DNA of 64,000 bases from Paenibacillus radicis (ex Xue et al. 2023) (GCF_024722015.1 NZ_JANQBD010000013.1:62001-126000), one strand, 5' to 3'. Shown: positions 25,324-35,200, numbered from the stretch's first letter. Notes: generated by a model not told the origin, from the sequence alone. Made by a program: numbers and translations.

Positions 25324-26267
25324 TAAAATAAACTCCAACCAAACTCACCGGACAATTTTTCCAATAAATTCACACCCGCTACGCTATTGCCCTTCTTGTT
25401 TAAAGCAGGACCGACTAACCCTATGCCGTACCGACCCGGAACAATCGATAAAATACCGCCTGACACGCCGCTTTTGGCCGGTAAGCCGACGTTGATTGCA
25501 AACTCACCGGATGCGTTATACATCCCGCAAGTAGTCATGAAAACCTTCGCGATCTGAACATATCGCCGTGGAATAATCGACTTTCCTGTTGATGGATCGA
25601 TGCCGCCCAGCGCCAATACCAATGCCATTCGGGCTAGATCCGAGCAAGTGACTTTCACAGCGCAATGACGAAAATAAATATCCAGTACAGCCTCTACATC
25701 ATCCTGCAGTATGCCTTTATCCTTGAGATAATAAGCCAGCGATCTATTAAGATGCCCTGTTTCCGATTCGGACCGGTACACATCCAGATCATAATCCAAT
25801 GAATCATTGTCCGCCAGCTGACGGAAAAATTGTAATATCCGCAATGACCTCTCTTCAGAACTATCTCCTCCGACTAACGAAGTGACAGCTATCGCCCCAG
25901 CATTGATCAACGGATTAAAAGGTCTGCTAGGCTCCACTAATTCCAGCTTCAGCATAGAATTGAAATTATCTCCGGTCGGTTCCATACCCACCTTGGAGAA
26001 CACCGCCGCCTCTCCGTGGTCCATTAGAGCAAGGATCAAAGTGAACACCTTCGATATACTCTGCATCGTAAAGGACAAGCCGCAATCTCCGGCAGAAACC
26101 GAGCCTCCAGCCGTATCCATGATGTAAATGCCCAATGCATCCTTGGGTGACTTAGCCAACTCAGGAATGTATGCCGCGACCTTACCTTGTTCAGCCAGTT
26201 GACGGCTCGCTTCAACCCATTCGGGAAGAACTGATTTTATTTCCCCAAGCTCATCTGTATTCACCAT
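25323..26267 (-). CDS. glsA: Glutaminase (serine-dependent, GlsA/YbgJ/YlaM family)
   Basis: Hydrolyses glutamine to glutamate and ammonia. A 314-residue protein from the ATG at 26267, which has GGAGGT nine bases upstream; the longer frame adds 31 poorly conserved residues. The active-site SISK (in FTMQSISKVFTL, beta-lactamase-like Ser-x-x-Lys) is intact, as are NPLINAGAIA, the GHLNRSLAYYLK segment and a C-terminal GVSGGILSIVPG. Length matches the usual 305-325. It is a single gene with no amino-acid transporter beside it. Confidence 0.95.
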   Translation of the reverse strand: MVNTDELGEIKSVLPEWVEASRQLAEQGKVAAYIPELAKSPKDALGIYIMDTAGGSVSAGDCGLSFTMQSISKVFTLILALMDHGEAAVFSKVGMEPTGDNFNSMLKLELVEPSRPFNPLINAGAIAVTSLVGGDSSEERSLRILQFFRQLADNDSLDYDLDVYRSESETGHLNRSLAYYLKDKGILQDDVEAVLDIYFRHCAVKVTCSDLARMALVLALGGIDPSTGKSIIPRRYVQIAKVFMTTCGMYNASGEFAINVGLPAKSGVSGGILSIVPGRYGIGLVGPALNKKGNSVAGVNLLEKLSGEFGWSLF

Positions 26268-26476
26268 TCTCACCTTACCTCCATATAGCCGCTTGTTGGA
26301 CTCATGCTGTATCCGTTCCTTTGAAGCTCTGCCCATGTCTACACTTCCACTTCTTTGCAAAAATGCCTTACAGTCGCTTCAAACTCACCTCTCTACCGGC
26401 ACAAGACGGATGGCTCATTTATGATTAATAATAATGAAATGAATATAAGGAAGCAATGGGATAACAGCTGCACATA

Positions 26477-26504
26477 CAAAAAAAAGCACCCTAATTAAGG
26501 GTGC
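26477..26504 (-). terminator. Terminator of the LTA-synthase-like gene
   Basis: GCACCCT and AGGGTGC pair around AATTA (26486-26504) and, on the minus strand, run into nine Ts. It lies about 115 bases beyond the stop at 26620. Confidence 0.85.
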
Positions 26505-26619
26505 GTCCATTACTAAAATTCCATATCCATCTCACGCAAACAGTCGAGAAGTTAGGGCCTCTCCGTCGTGGATTATGCCCCTAACCCTAGCGGCGCGAAC
26601 GCTTTTTCCCTTTTATCCC

Positions 26620-28614
26620 CTACTTGTTATCGCCATCGCTAGCGTTCAAGCTTCCATCTATCTCTTCTTCGGCAGGAGCTTGCACGGCAAACTCCTGGTT
26701 ATAATTCGGCATCACAGTCTGCTGCAGGTACTGCGAATCGATGTACTTGGCCAAATACTGCTTGCCGAATAGCGCATCGTACTGCAGCTGCCTGTATTTA
26801 TCCACATCATTCTTGAGTGAATCCGGTACGGACGAATATAAATTCTGATTTGCATCCACTACCAGATTACGCAGCATGCCGGGCATCTTCTGGGATAGCT
26901 CTGCATTGTATGCAAGAGTCTCCGGAAGCTGCATCCCCATATGGTTCAACATATAGGCACCAAGAAAGGAGTTACTGAGGATCGGCAGTTGCTCCTGCGG
27001 CAGATCTACGTTAGACCACGTAACGAAAGGTACGCTATGCATCTTCTTCAATTCCTCAAGTGACCATTGCTCCGATTTGCCGGATTGAATAAAACCTCCC
27101 TGTTTATACACATCATAATCATAACCCAGCATAGGCAAATGATCGCCATAAAAAACGATTACCGTAGGCTCACCCGTCTCGGTGAAATGATCGATCAGCT
27201 TCTGCAAACTCGCGTCCGCATCCTGAGCGCCCTGTGTGTACGTTTCGAGAGTATCCTTCGCCTCCGGAGTTAAATTACCTTCGACTTGAATCGGATTGCT
27301 GCCGTAACGCTGATCATCATACGGGCCATGGTTCTGCATCGTCACCGTGTAGATGAACATAGGTTTATCTGTGCTATCCACCTGTTGAATAATATTATTA
27401 GCTACCTCGTCATCAGAGATGAAATCACCTTTGTACTGTGGATTGCTAAATTGATCCTTACTCATGAAGCTTTCAAATCCCATTTGCTTATAAACATTTT
27501 CACGGTTCCAGAACCAGCCTTCATATGAATGAATAGCCATGCTTTTGTAGCCCTGTTCTTCAAAATATCCAGCAAGACTAGGTAACGGTTTGGAAATATA
27601 CTGCTGATACGGCACGGAGCCTGCAGGAAGGAAGCTCATCGACTGCCCTGTCAGCACTTCATACTCGACATTGCTCGTGCCTCCTCCGAACTGGGGCGAG
27701 AGCAGGTAACCGGATGTGGATTCCTGCTGCAGCCGGTGAACGGTAGGCACAGGGTCGGCGCTAAAGGATACATTCGGAAGCAGAGTTGGATCCCAGAATG
27801 CTTCACTCATAATAAAAATAACGTTCGGCTGCTTCCCATTAAAGGGATCTGCTTTTGCCGATGCCAGCTGTATTCCAGACTGCCCCTTCAGTGATTGTGC
27901 CAAATTCGCCATGGTCGGCTCGTCATAGCCTTCTGGCTTCGGAACGATCGCATTCTTCACATTCATCGTAAAGGCGAGCATCATTCCATTATTCCCGTAG
28001 TTCTCAGACTGATTCCAAACGATCTCGCTTGCGCCCATGCGGTCCATGACCCGGCTAGCCCAAGGAGCATTAACCCCAAACGAATACACGGCAAACACTG
28101 CCATCAGCCCAACTACCACACGGGTCTTTAGCTTCAAACGAAGCCGCGGCACCCAGATTGACAGGAGAAGCAGTACTAATACTGTACCCACCATAGTTCC
28201 GATTCGCATTAAAGCTGATTGGTTCGTTACCAAAGGCAAAACATTCATGCTTTCTTTATTAAGAAAGATATCCCATGGAAAAAACGGCTCACCAATCAAC
28301 TTCACTTTGAAAAAGCTAACAAACGACATTGTACATAATAGCAGAATAGATACAGCAATCGATGGCAATAACCCACCCAATAACGCATATATCAATAAAA
28401 AGATAAATAAATCCAAAAGAGCGTTCATTGTAAACAGTTTGGGGTTTTGGATCAGCCACGTCCAGGTTTCCTGTAAATTTCCCCGTTGAATAAATTCCAC
28501 GCCGAAAACTAATACTAAAGGCACAACTGCACAGGCTAACACTATAAAGAAGTTACTCCACAGTCGATTTAGGCCAGGCCCTGCTTTCTTCCGTCTTTTT
28601 GACAAGGGACGCAT
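26620..28614 (-). CDS. LTA synthase family sulfatase-fold membrane enzyme
   Basis: A 664-residue polytopic enzyme: five membrane segments in residues 20-200, then an extracellular sulfatase-like domain (about 265-600). The metal/nucleophile signatures are IFIMSEAFWDPT, the FGGGTSNVEYEVLTG threonine that forms the glycerophosphate intermediate, and FYGDHLPMLG. The family polymerises glycerol phosphate from phosphatidylglycerol onto lipoteichoic acid or acts as primase. The C-terminal tail (EFAVQAPAEEEIDGSLNASD) is acidic and low-complexity. GGAG lies about 13 bases before the ATG. It is monocistronic. Confidence 0.92.
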   Translation of the reverse strand: MRPLSKRRKKAGPGLNRLWSNFFIVLACAVVPLVLVFGVEFIQRGNLQETWTWLIQNPKLFTMNALLDLFIFLLIYALLGGLLPSIAVSILLLCTMSFVSFFKVKLIGEPFFPWDIFLNKESMNVLPLVTNQSALMRIGTMVGTVLVLLLLSIWVPRLRLKLKTRVVVGLMAVFAVYSFGVNAPWASRVMDRMGASEIVWNQSENYGNNGMMLAFTMNVKNAIVPKPEGYDEPTMANLAQSLKGQSGIQLASAKADPFNGKQPNVIFIMSEAFWDPTLLPNVSFSADPVPTVHRLQQESTSGYLLSPQFGGGTSNVEYEVLTGQSMSFLPAGSVPYQQYISKPLPSLAGYFEEQGYKSMAIHSYEGWFWNRENVYKQMGFESFMSKDQFSNPQYKGDFISDDEVANNIIQQVDSTDKPMFIYTVTMQNHGPYDDQRYGSNPIQVEGNLTPEAKDTLETYTQGAQDADASLQKLIDHFTETGEPTVIVFYGDHLPMLGYDYDVYKQGGFIQSGKSEQWSLEELKKMHSVPFVTWSNVDLPQEQLPILSNSFLGAYMLNHMGMQLPETLAYNAELSQKMPGMLRNLVVDANQNLYSSVPDSLKNDVDKYRQLQYDALFGKQYLAKYIDSQYLQQTVMPNYNQEFAVQAPAEEEIDGSLNASDGDNK

Positions 28615-28841
28615 GGGTCTCTCACACTCCTATCCCGCGTTTCTCTTTCTTTATTTGCGGTTTTTTTATTTATGGTCATCGTTCTATTGCAGCTTTACAT
28701 CGAAGTTCCTCAACTAAAATTTAATATATTGAAATAGGATCCGATGCAAATAAGCAGCTTGCCGCTTTGTATTTTATAATGATAGAACAGATAACTTAAT
28801 AAAACCTTAATAATTGCTGAATGCGAACTTAAAGTAATAAA
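28615..28841. other. Intergenic promoter region of the LTA-synthase-like gene
   Basis: AT-rich gap that must carry the promoter of the LTA-synthase gene. No repeat or RNA element is recognised besides the terminator at its right end. Confidence 0.4.
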
Positions 28842-28891
28842 TAAAAAAGGATTGAAGATCAGCAGGGTTCTCCCTATTGATTTTCAATCCT
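28842..28891 (-). terminator. Terminator of the cobalamin-riboswitch operon
   Basis: AGGATTGAA (28848-28856) pairs with TTCAATCCT (28883-28891); on the minus strand the stem ends in TTTTTTATTT. It lies about 30 bases past the FhuF-like stop. Confidence 0.8.
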
Positions 28892-28920
28892 CTAATGCTA
28901 TATGGTGTATTTTTTTCGTG

Positions 28921-29703
28921 CTAAGCTTCCCTTTTCATTCTCCGCCCCTCATCACTTAACCGAGGGCAAGTATAGCAGTAGCCATGAGTAGTATCTGTTT
29001 GATATGCCAGACAACAAGCCACCTTCTGACGTATTAGCTCATCCGGCTCCTGCATATGCTGTATCCAGCGAAATTCCTGTTCGAATGGATTCCGTAGCAA
29101 TCCCAGCTTCTCCATATTCAATTCCTGAAGTAGAATGGCAAAATCCTGTTCAATAAGAGATTTTCTTGCCGGGAGTAAGGAAGCCTTTTGTAACAAGAAA
29201 TCTTTCTCATTATAAAGTCTTGTGACAAATTGCGCCCACAGCTGATTTTCTTTGGTATGGGATGCCCGGGCAAGACCGATAAGTATCGGACGCACAGTCT
29301 GTTCATAAAATGCATTCAGTACTGCGGAACGGGATGCTCCTGCTGTCTCTAACAGTATGGAAGCATTGTCCGCATCCTGCAGAACGAATGATACTTTTCT
29401 TCGTCCCTCTACCATTACGATTTGCAGCTTTAACCGGTCAGGGGATAACTTCAAGTCCGTATCATAAAACGATAGTGAAGCCTGCATAGCTGAGCAGACC
29501 ATGCCGAACCAGCTTGACATATGAAATGCAGCAATATCGGGCTTGCCAGCACGAATAATTTGCATGACAGCCAAAACTAGGTCCTCGGCCTTCTCCTTAT
29601 CCAGCAAGTCAGAAAGACTTGCTAATAATACCGGCTGCGGATTCTCCTGCGTTATAAAATTATATTGTTTTTCGAGAAAGGCATAATCAACTCCGGTACC
29701 CAT
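28921..29703 (-). CDS. FhuF-like (2Fe-2S) iron-reductase family protein
   Basis: A 260-residue cytoplasmic protein ending in the FhuF-type cysteine pattern: CC at about 235-236, then C and C in GYCYTCPRL, i.e. C-C-x10-C-x2-C, which binds a [2Fe-2S] cluster. FhuF proteins reduce ferric siderophores to release iron. The gene directly abuts the upstream ATPase (stop TAA touches ATG), so it belongs to the ABC transporter operon. In an operon under a cobalamin riboswitch its role may be reductive release of a metal or corrinoid, which is inference. Confidence 0.8.
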   Translation of the reverse strand: MGTGVDYAFLEKQYNFITQENPQPVLLASLSDLLDKEKAEDLVLAVMQIIRAGKPDIAAFHMSSWFGMVCSAMQASLSFYDTDLKLSPDRLKLQIVMVEGRRKVSFVLQDADNASILLETAGASRSAVLNAFYEQTVRPILIGLARASHTKENQLWAQFVTRLYNEKDFLLQKASLLPARKSLIEQDFAILLQELNMEKLGLLRNPFEQEFRWIQHMQEPDELIRQKVACCLAYQTDTTHGYCYTCPRLSDEGRRMKREA

Positions 29704-30492
29704 TTAAATCACACTCCTCTCGTTGAACACATCCGATAGTTCTATAAACTCAGGAAAAACAGGTGTAGCCGCAAGTAATGAACGTGTATACGGATGCTTA
29801 GGATGATGAATCAGCTCATAAACTTCCGCTTCTTCCACAATCATTCCCTTTTGAATAACCAATACTCGCTGGCATAGTCCGGCAACTACCGCAATATCAT
29901 GGGAGATAAACAAATAACTGACCTGACGATTGCGATGCAGCTCTTGAAGCAGGCTGATCATTTGAGCTTGAATCGAGACATCGAGAGCGGAGAGGCATTC
30001 ATCCAGCACAAGAAGCTTCGGCTCAGGAGCAAGTGCACGCGCCAAGCAAACCCGCTGGCATTGACCGGTGCTTAACTCATGAGGATAACGATCCAAGTAA
30101 TCGGCATTCAGTCCGACTGATTGAAGCAAGCTTTCCATTTTTCCTATAAAACCCTGCTTACTCACAAATTTATGAAACTGATGAAGCGACTCCAACAAAC
30201 TCCTTCTTACCGTCCAAGCTGGATTTAGACTGTTGCGAGGGTCTTGAAATACCATCTGAATGTCTTGATGCGACATCCGTCTTACAGCTCGTTCATTTAA
30301 GGATCTGCCGTTCCACAGCAGCTTGCCGGCATCCGGCCTCTCCAGTCCTGCCACGCAGCGGGCTATAGTGCTTTTTCCCGATCCCGACATACCGATCAAA
30401 CCGACAATTTCACCGGGATTGATTGAGAACGATATCGAATCCAGCACTTTTTTCCCTTGATAGCTTTTTTGCAGGCCCTCGATCTCAAGCAT
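29704..30492 (-). CDS. ABC transporter ATPase, DppF/NikE type
   Basis: A 262-residue ATPase of the nickel/peptide class: Walker A GMSGSGKST, Q-loop MVFQDPRNSLNP, signature LSTGQCQRVCLARAL (a slightly divergent form of LSGGQ), Walker B LLVLDECLSALD and switch SHD. AAGGGGAGAT precedes the ATG. It pairs with the fused permease-ATPase upstream to give the two ATPases such importers need. The C-terminal oligopeptide-transporter tail is short, which is common in Nik/Dpp paralogues. Confidence 0.9.
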   Translation of the reverse strand: MLEIEGLQKSYQGKKVLDSISFSINPGEIVGLIGMSGSGKSTIARCVAGLERPDAGKLLWNGRSLNERAVRRMSHQDIQMVFQDPRNSLNPAWTVRRSLLESLHQFHKFVSKQGFIGKMESLLQSVGLNADYLDRYPHELSTGQCQRVCLARALAPEPKLLVLDECLSALDVSIQAQMISLLQELHRNRQVSYLFISHDIAVVAGLCQRVLVIQKGMIVEEAEVYELIHHPKHPYTRSLLAATPVFPEFIELSDVFNERSVI

Positions 30493-30518
30493 AAATCATC
30501 TCCCCTTCTACTCTCGTG

Positions 30519-32240
30519 TCAGGTTATTTTTCGTAAATGAGCTGGAATCCGTAAAGCGGGAATAGACTGCAGCAGCCGTCGCGTATAAGCTTCGCGCGGT
30601 TCTGTGAATACCGACCGAACATCCCCCTGCTCAATGATTCGCCCCTTCTTCATGACGCAAATTCGATCTGCGATTTGTGCAACTAATCTCAAATCATGGG
30701 TGATGAAGATCATCGCCACTTGCCGTTCCTTCTGTAGAGCTGCAAGCAGCTCCATAATTCGCGCCTGGGTGCTGACATCAAGCGCAGTGGTTGGTTCATC
30801 GGCCACAATGATTTGCGGTTCGTTGATCATGGCCATAGCAATAACAACCCGCTGCCTCATTCCTCCGCTCAATTGATGAGGATACTGATGGTAGGTTTCC
30901 TTGGAGAGGCCTGTCTGCTCCAGTAGCTTCAGCACTTGTGCCTTCGCCGCCGCTTTATTCAGACCCGCTTTCTTATGAGCGGTCAAGCATTCCTGCAATT
31001 GACTGCCGATAGTAAGAACAGGGTTGAGCGAATCCATAGGGTCTTGCGTTATATACGCAATCCGGCTGCCGCGTGCTTGGCGCCAATCACTCCACTCCCA
31101 ATCCTTGGTGTCCGCTCCCAGCAGATGAATCGTCCCGCCACTTAACTCGAGCGGAGGGCGCAGCAGCCCCATTAACGCCAGCGCGAGCGTGCTTTTCCCT
31201 GAGCCGCTTTCTCCAACCAAACCCAAACACTCTCCTGGCCGCAACTCCAAGCGAATATCTTCCAATATCGCTTTGGGTGTATCTCGTTTACTCTCCGCGG
31301 CTGTCACATACAGCCCTTCTACCTCAAGCAGTTTCGTTGAGCTCATATGAGATTCCTTGCGCTTGCTTTTTCCCCTGCTGCCAAAAAGCCGGGGCATATT
31401 CAGAGCTCGGGGTTCTAAAGCATCCTTCAATGTATCGCCCAAATAATTAGTTCCTAATACCATTAGGAAAATGGTCAGCCCGGGAGCAAGAAACAACCAT
31501 GGCGCTTCTTCAATGTACGCCCGTCCTTCATTCAGCATCGCTCCCCATTCCGGCTGCGGCGGGCGAATGCCCAGTCCAAGAAACGACATGGAAGCTATAC
31601 TTAAGATAATGCTTCCTATGTCCAGAGTTACCAACACCAGTATCGGACCGACGATGGAACCGAGAACATGCGTACTAATGATTTTCCAGGCAGGAATTCC
31701 AGAGGTTTTGGCTGCTTGCACGTAGCCTTCATTACGAACTGACAATACGTAGCTTCGAAAAATCCGGGCAAATGACGGCCAAGACACAGCCGCAACCGCG
31801 ATCATCAGACTGCTGAGTCCCGGACCCATTAACGAGGCAAGAGCTATGGCTAGCACTAGCTGCGGGAAGGAGAAGAGCACGTCCATCAATCGGGTCAGCA
31901 CCATATCAACCCATCCGCCGAAATATCCAGCGGCAAGTCCGATAATCAAACTCAAAGAAATAATCAGGGTCACCGCCATAATCGAAGCGCCTAATGAAGC
32001 AACTCCTCCATGCATCAGCCTCGATAAAACATCTCTGCCGAAATTATCCGTTCCAAGCCAATGATCGCCAGAAGGTGGTAAAAGTGCCTGCTTGTAGTCA
32101 ACTTTGACAGGATCATATCCCGAAAACCATGCCCCGCCGATAGACATCACGACAATTGCCACAATAATGACCAATAATAGAATGGCCAGCGGATCTGTCT
32201 TCAAGGAATAGAAGAGACGTTTGCGAAATCGGTTATCCAT
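30519..32240 (-). CDS. Fused DppC-type permease and DppD-type ATPase
   Basis: A 573-residue fusion. Residues 1-about 285 are a peptide/nickel-class permease with the N-terminal extension, five to six membrane segments and the EAA-like AAKTSGIPAWKIISTHVLGS. A short KSKRKESH linker leads to a full ATPase: GESGSGKST, ITQDPMDSLNP, LSGGMRQR, IIVADEPTTALD, THD. I start at ATG 32240 (MDNRFRKRL), which has AGGAGGG six bases upstream and overlaps the previous gene by eight bases. Such fusions occur in several Gram-positive lineages and should still need the separate ATPase next door. Confidence 0.9.
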   Translation of the reverse strand: MDNRFRKRLFYSLKTDPLAILLLVIIVAIVVMSIGGAWFSGYDPVKVDYKQALLPPSGDHWLGTDNFGRDVLSRLMHGGVASLGASIMAVTLIISLSLIIGLAAGYFGGWVDMVLTRLMDVLFSFPQLVLAIALASLMGPGLSSLMIAVAAVSWPSFARIFRSYVLSVRNEGYVQAAKTSGIPAWKIISTHVLGSIVGPILVLVTLDIGSIILSIASMSFLGLGIRPPQPEWGAMLNEGRAYIEEAPWLFLAPGLTIFLMVLGTNYLGDTLKDALEPRALNMPRLFGSRGKSKRKESHMSSTKLLEVEGLYVTAAESKRDTPKAILEDIRLELRPGECLGLVGESGSGKSTLALALMGLLRPPLELSGGTIHLLGADTKDWEWSDWRQARGSRIAYITQDPMDSLNPVLTIGSQLQECLTAHKKAGLNKAAAKAQVLKLLEQTGLSKETYHQYPHQLSGGMRQRVVIAMAMINEPQIIVADEPTTALDVSTQARIMELLAALQKERQVAMIFITHDLRLVAQIADRICVMKKGRIIEQGDVRSVFTEPREAYTRRLLQSIPALRIPAHLRKIT

Positions 32241-33201
32241 GCTGTCCCTCCTGCTCCAGTCTGACCCGCGGGTCCATCCACCGGTAAATAACATCAACAG
32301 CCAAATTCAACAAGATGTAAACAAGAGCCATCAGCAGAGCAAAAGCCTGAATAACGGGGTAATCCCTCCCGGTAATCGCATCCACCACATACCGCCCTAC
32401 ACCTGGCCATGAAAAGACAGTCTCGATAATGACAGTTCCACCGATAAGTCCTCCTATTACAAGCCCGAACGAAGTTAACACCGGAAGCAGCGCATTAGGC
32501 AGCGCATGCTTGAACAGGATCGTTCTCCGATGCAGCCCTTTTGCTTCCGCCAATATGATATATCGCTGTGAAAACACTTGGAGCAGGCTTGTTCGCAGCA
32601 AGCGCGCCGTAACTGACGATAGCCCTATGCCTAGCGTCAAAGCTGGCAGGATCAGGTGATCGCCCCCGCCTCTTCCCATTGTTGGAAGCCAGCCCAGCTT
32701 CACAGACAAGGTATACATAAGCACCAAACCAAGAAAAAAACTCGGTACAGACACACCAATCAAGGCAATAACCCTTGTTGCATGATCCACAGCCTTACGG
32801 TGATATACCGCTCCCGCGATCCCTGATGGAATCGCGATCACGAGCATAATTATAAGCGCAGCCCCTGCAAGCTCCAGCGTTGCCGGAAAGCGATGCAGCA
32901 GCTCATCGAGAATCGGCGTTTTGCTCCGGAAGGATACGCCCAAATCACCGCGAATAATTTTCCATAACCAGCTCCCGTATTGTATAGGTAAGGGCTGATC
33001 AAGACCCAGTTGCTTGTGCAGAACCTCTGCATCCTTCTCCAAATCACTGAGATTCGTACTAGGATCGAACATTGTAAGCAGAATCGCTCGCGCTGGATCA
33101 CCCGGTATAAAACGAATCAGTGAGAAAATAAGAAGAGTAATTCCTAACAAAGCCGGAACTGTAAGAAGTATACGCAGGATCAAATAACGGATTAGCTTCA
33201 T
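32233..33201 (-). CDS. ABC permease, DppB/NikB type
   Basis: A 322-residue membrane protein with an N-terminal signal-anchor (LIRYLILRILLTVPALLGITLLIF), six membrane segments and the family EAA-like loop LAEAKGLHRRTILFKHALPNAL. It starts with an ATG overlapping the binding-protein stop by four bases (ATGA), so the two are translationally coupled. Confidence 0.93.
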   Translation of the reverse strand: MKLIRYLILRILLTVPALLGITLLIFSLIRFIPGDPARAILLTMFDPSTNLSDLEKDAEVLHKQLGLDQPLPIQYGSWLWKIIRGDLGVSFRSKTPILDELLHRFPATLELAGAALIIMLVIAIPSGIAGAVYHRKAVDHATRVIALIGVSVPSFFLGLVLMYTLSVKLGWLPTMGRGGGDHLILPALTLGIGLSSVTARLLRTSLLQVFSQRYIILAEAKGLHRRTILFKHALPNALLPVLTSFGLVIGGLIGGTVIIETVFSWPGVGRYVVDAITGRDYPVIQAFALLMALVYILLNLAVDVIYRWMDPRVRLEQEGQHG

Positions 33202-34808
33202 TTGGAGATGTACATCCCAGGGACGATTCTAGTTTGTAAATTTTTATCGATGCCTTTCACTTTACTGTTATAGGCAGCGCCCCAACGTGTATTATTGAAT
33301 AAATAAATGATCGGAACATCCTCCTGGACGCGGGTTTGGATCTGTTTAGCCAAATCCACTTGTTTCACAGCATCGAATTCCGAAGTCAATTGACTGATCA
33401 GCTTATCCACCTCGGGATTGCTGTATCCCCCGTAATTAGATGCAACGCCTGATTGGTAGTAGGAGTACAATTGACCGCCAATATCGCCGGTTGCCGTTCC
33501 GCAAGAGCAATAGGTAGCCGTATCAAAATTGCCGTCCAGCATCATTTGGTTGGAGGCCGTTGTTTCGACCGGATTTAATTCAATCTCAACGCCTACATTT
33601 TTAAGCTGCGATTGCAAAGCTACTGCCAATGGTTGAAAAACCGTGTAAGTCAACATTTTCAGCTTCAGCTTTTGTCCGTCCTTGGCACGGATTCCATCAG
33701 AGCCTTTCTTCCAGCCAGCCTCATCCAGAAGCTTCTCGGCTTTGGCCTTGTCCGTCTCTGCACCTGTCGAAATCGCATATGGAAGTCCCGCTGGGAAATG
33801 CCCTGTAGCTTTGGACGCAAATCCGCGGCTAACACCTTCGATAAGCTCCTTGCGGTCAACAGCTAAATTCAGCGCAATCCGAACATTTTTATCTTGAAGC
33901 GCCGGTACCTTTTTCATATTCAACCATAGATTAGTCGTCTGTCCGATTGGGAAGTAAGTGGCTAATTTCGGATCCTTCTCGTAAGACACCCGCTGTTCAA
34001 CTTCCACGTTCATATCCGCATCAGCATCGCCATTCTTCAATGCAAGCAGTCGCGCTTGTGCGTCAGCTCCTAATCTTGCCTCCAGCCGCTGCAGCTTAGG
34101 TTTTTCTCCCCAATATCCAGGAAACGCTTCAGCAATGAGCAGCTCGCCTGGAGTAAACTGAATAGGCTTCATAAAGCCAGTCAAATCGGCTTGTGAATTA
34201 AACTTATCTCCGAGACGATTCGCTTCCTCAGCATTATGTATTGCAAATCCGTTCAGCTTGAAAATAAAGTTAGGGTCTGGCTTAGGTGTTTTGAGCTGTA
34301 GATGCAGGCTGTCTTTTACGATAAATTCAACACCGCCAATTTGTGAGGGCCCCCGTTTATTAAGCTTCTGATGACGCTCCAATGCCGCTTTTACCGCAGC
34401 AGCATCCATGACCGCGCCGCTCCAAAATTTTACGTTAGGCTGTAATTCCACTTCCCACAGTGTCGGCTCCAGGTTTTTCCAAGATTTCACTAACCATGGT
34501 CTTATAGATCCATCATCATTAAGCATAACGAGAGGTTCAGCAATTCCATCTGATGTAATCCGCTGTGCATCAATATGGACAGGATCCAAAGAGCGGGGCA
34601 TATTTAAGGTGACGTATTTTAACACCTGCTCCTTGGCCTCTCCGGCAGCGGACGCATCTTTGGTATCTGTGGACTGACCATTACCGGTTGGCTTGGAGGA
34701 TGATGAGCTTTGGCAAGCCGACAATGTGACTAAAATAATAACAAGAATAAGTGCAAGAAAACCGCTGTACTTTGGACGACTGGATTTGGATCTGGATCTG
34801 GATCTCAT
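33198..34808 (-). CDS. Lipoprotein substrate-binding protein, nickel/peptide family (SBP class 5)
   Basis: A 536-residue extracellular receptor. The lipobox VTLSACQ follows a hydrophobic signal; ELQPNVKFWSGAVMDAAAVKAALER and GDADADMNVE match the NikA/DppA fold. The N terminus before the lipobox is unusually rich in Arg and Ser (RSRSRSKSSR). The gene is the first behind a cobalamin riboswitch with a terminator, so ligand is plausibly cobalt, a cobalt chelate or a corrinoid; peptide, nickel or a metallophore are alternatives. Start and ribosome site are acceptable (AGGAGGC about nine bases upstream). Confidence 0.9.
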   Translation of the reverse strand: MRSRSRSKSSRPKYSGFLALILVIILVTLSACQSSSSSKPTGNGQSTDTKDASAAGEAKEQVLKYVTLNMPRSLDPVHIDAQRITSDGIAEPLVMLNDDGSIRPWLVKSWKNLEPTLWEVELQPNVKFWSGAVMDAAAVKAALERHQKLNKRGPSQIGGVEFIVKDSLHLQLKTPKPDPNFIFKLNGFAIHNAEEANRLGDKFNSQADLTGFMKPIQFTPGELLIAEAFPGYWGEKPKLQRLEARLGADAQARLLALKNGDADADMNVEVEQRVSYEKDPKLATYFPIGQTTNLWLNMKKVPALQDKNVRIALNLAVDRKELIEGVSRGFASKATGHFPAGLPYAISTGAETDKAKAEKLLDEAGWKKGSDGIRAKDGQKLKLKMLTYTVFQPLAVALQSQLKNVGVEIELNPVETTASNQMMLDGNFDTATYCSCGTATGDIGGQLYSYYQSGVASNYGGYSNPEVDKLISQLTSEFDAVKQVDLAKQIQTRVQEDVPIIYLFNNTRWGAAYNSKVKGIDKNLQTRIVPGMYISK

Positions 34809-34902
34809 AAAAAATTGCCTCCTGATTTACCAAGTTTATTCGTAATAATTACAATTAAAATCTTACTCATAATTCTTTGCTTCGTCAATACATACTTAAA
34901 AA

Positions 34903-34946
34903 CAAAAAAAGACATCCCTACCTCAGAAAAAAAAGGTAAAGATGTC
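34903..34946 (-). terminator. Terminator between riboswitch and transporter genes
   Basis: GACATCTTTACC pairs with GGTAGGGATGTC on the minus strand (34911-34946) and ends in seven Ts. It lies about 75 bases downstream of the aptamer and about 95 bases before the first ATG, the place expected for the expression platform of a transcription-terminating riboswitch. Confidence 0.8.
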
Positions 34947-35019
34947 CTGTTTATATATGATGAAATAAACGACGGTCGTCTAAACACTTCCCTATCTTCC
35001 GTAGGTCAAAGCAGTGTTG

Positions 35020-35200
35020 TCAGAACAGGCAGGTCTCCTGGCTCCGGAATTCACATCATAAGCGGCCTTCCCAATCCTTGTGCACAAAGATCAGTGGCAT
35101 TGTCGCTATGACTCCTCCGTTACAGTGGCGGGACCGCGTCGGTTTTACACCGAACTTCCCTTTTAAGCTTCAGCAAGCTGAAGCACCTTGTTCCCACAAA
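35020..35200 (-). ncRNA. Cobalamin riboswitch
   Basis: The minus strand contains the invariant B12-box, AGCCAGGAGACCTGCC (35029-35044), and, about 90 bases upstream, the GCCACTG-containing core with a CGGTGTAAAACCG stem and a 5' AAGGTGCTTCAGC/GCTGAAGC hairpin. Order and spacing match the aptamer that binds adenosylcobalamin. With the following terminator it should switch the ABC transporter-FhuF operon off when cobalamin is plentiful. Confidence 0.95.
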
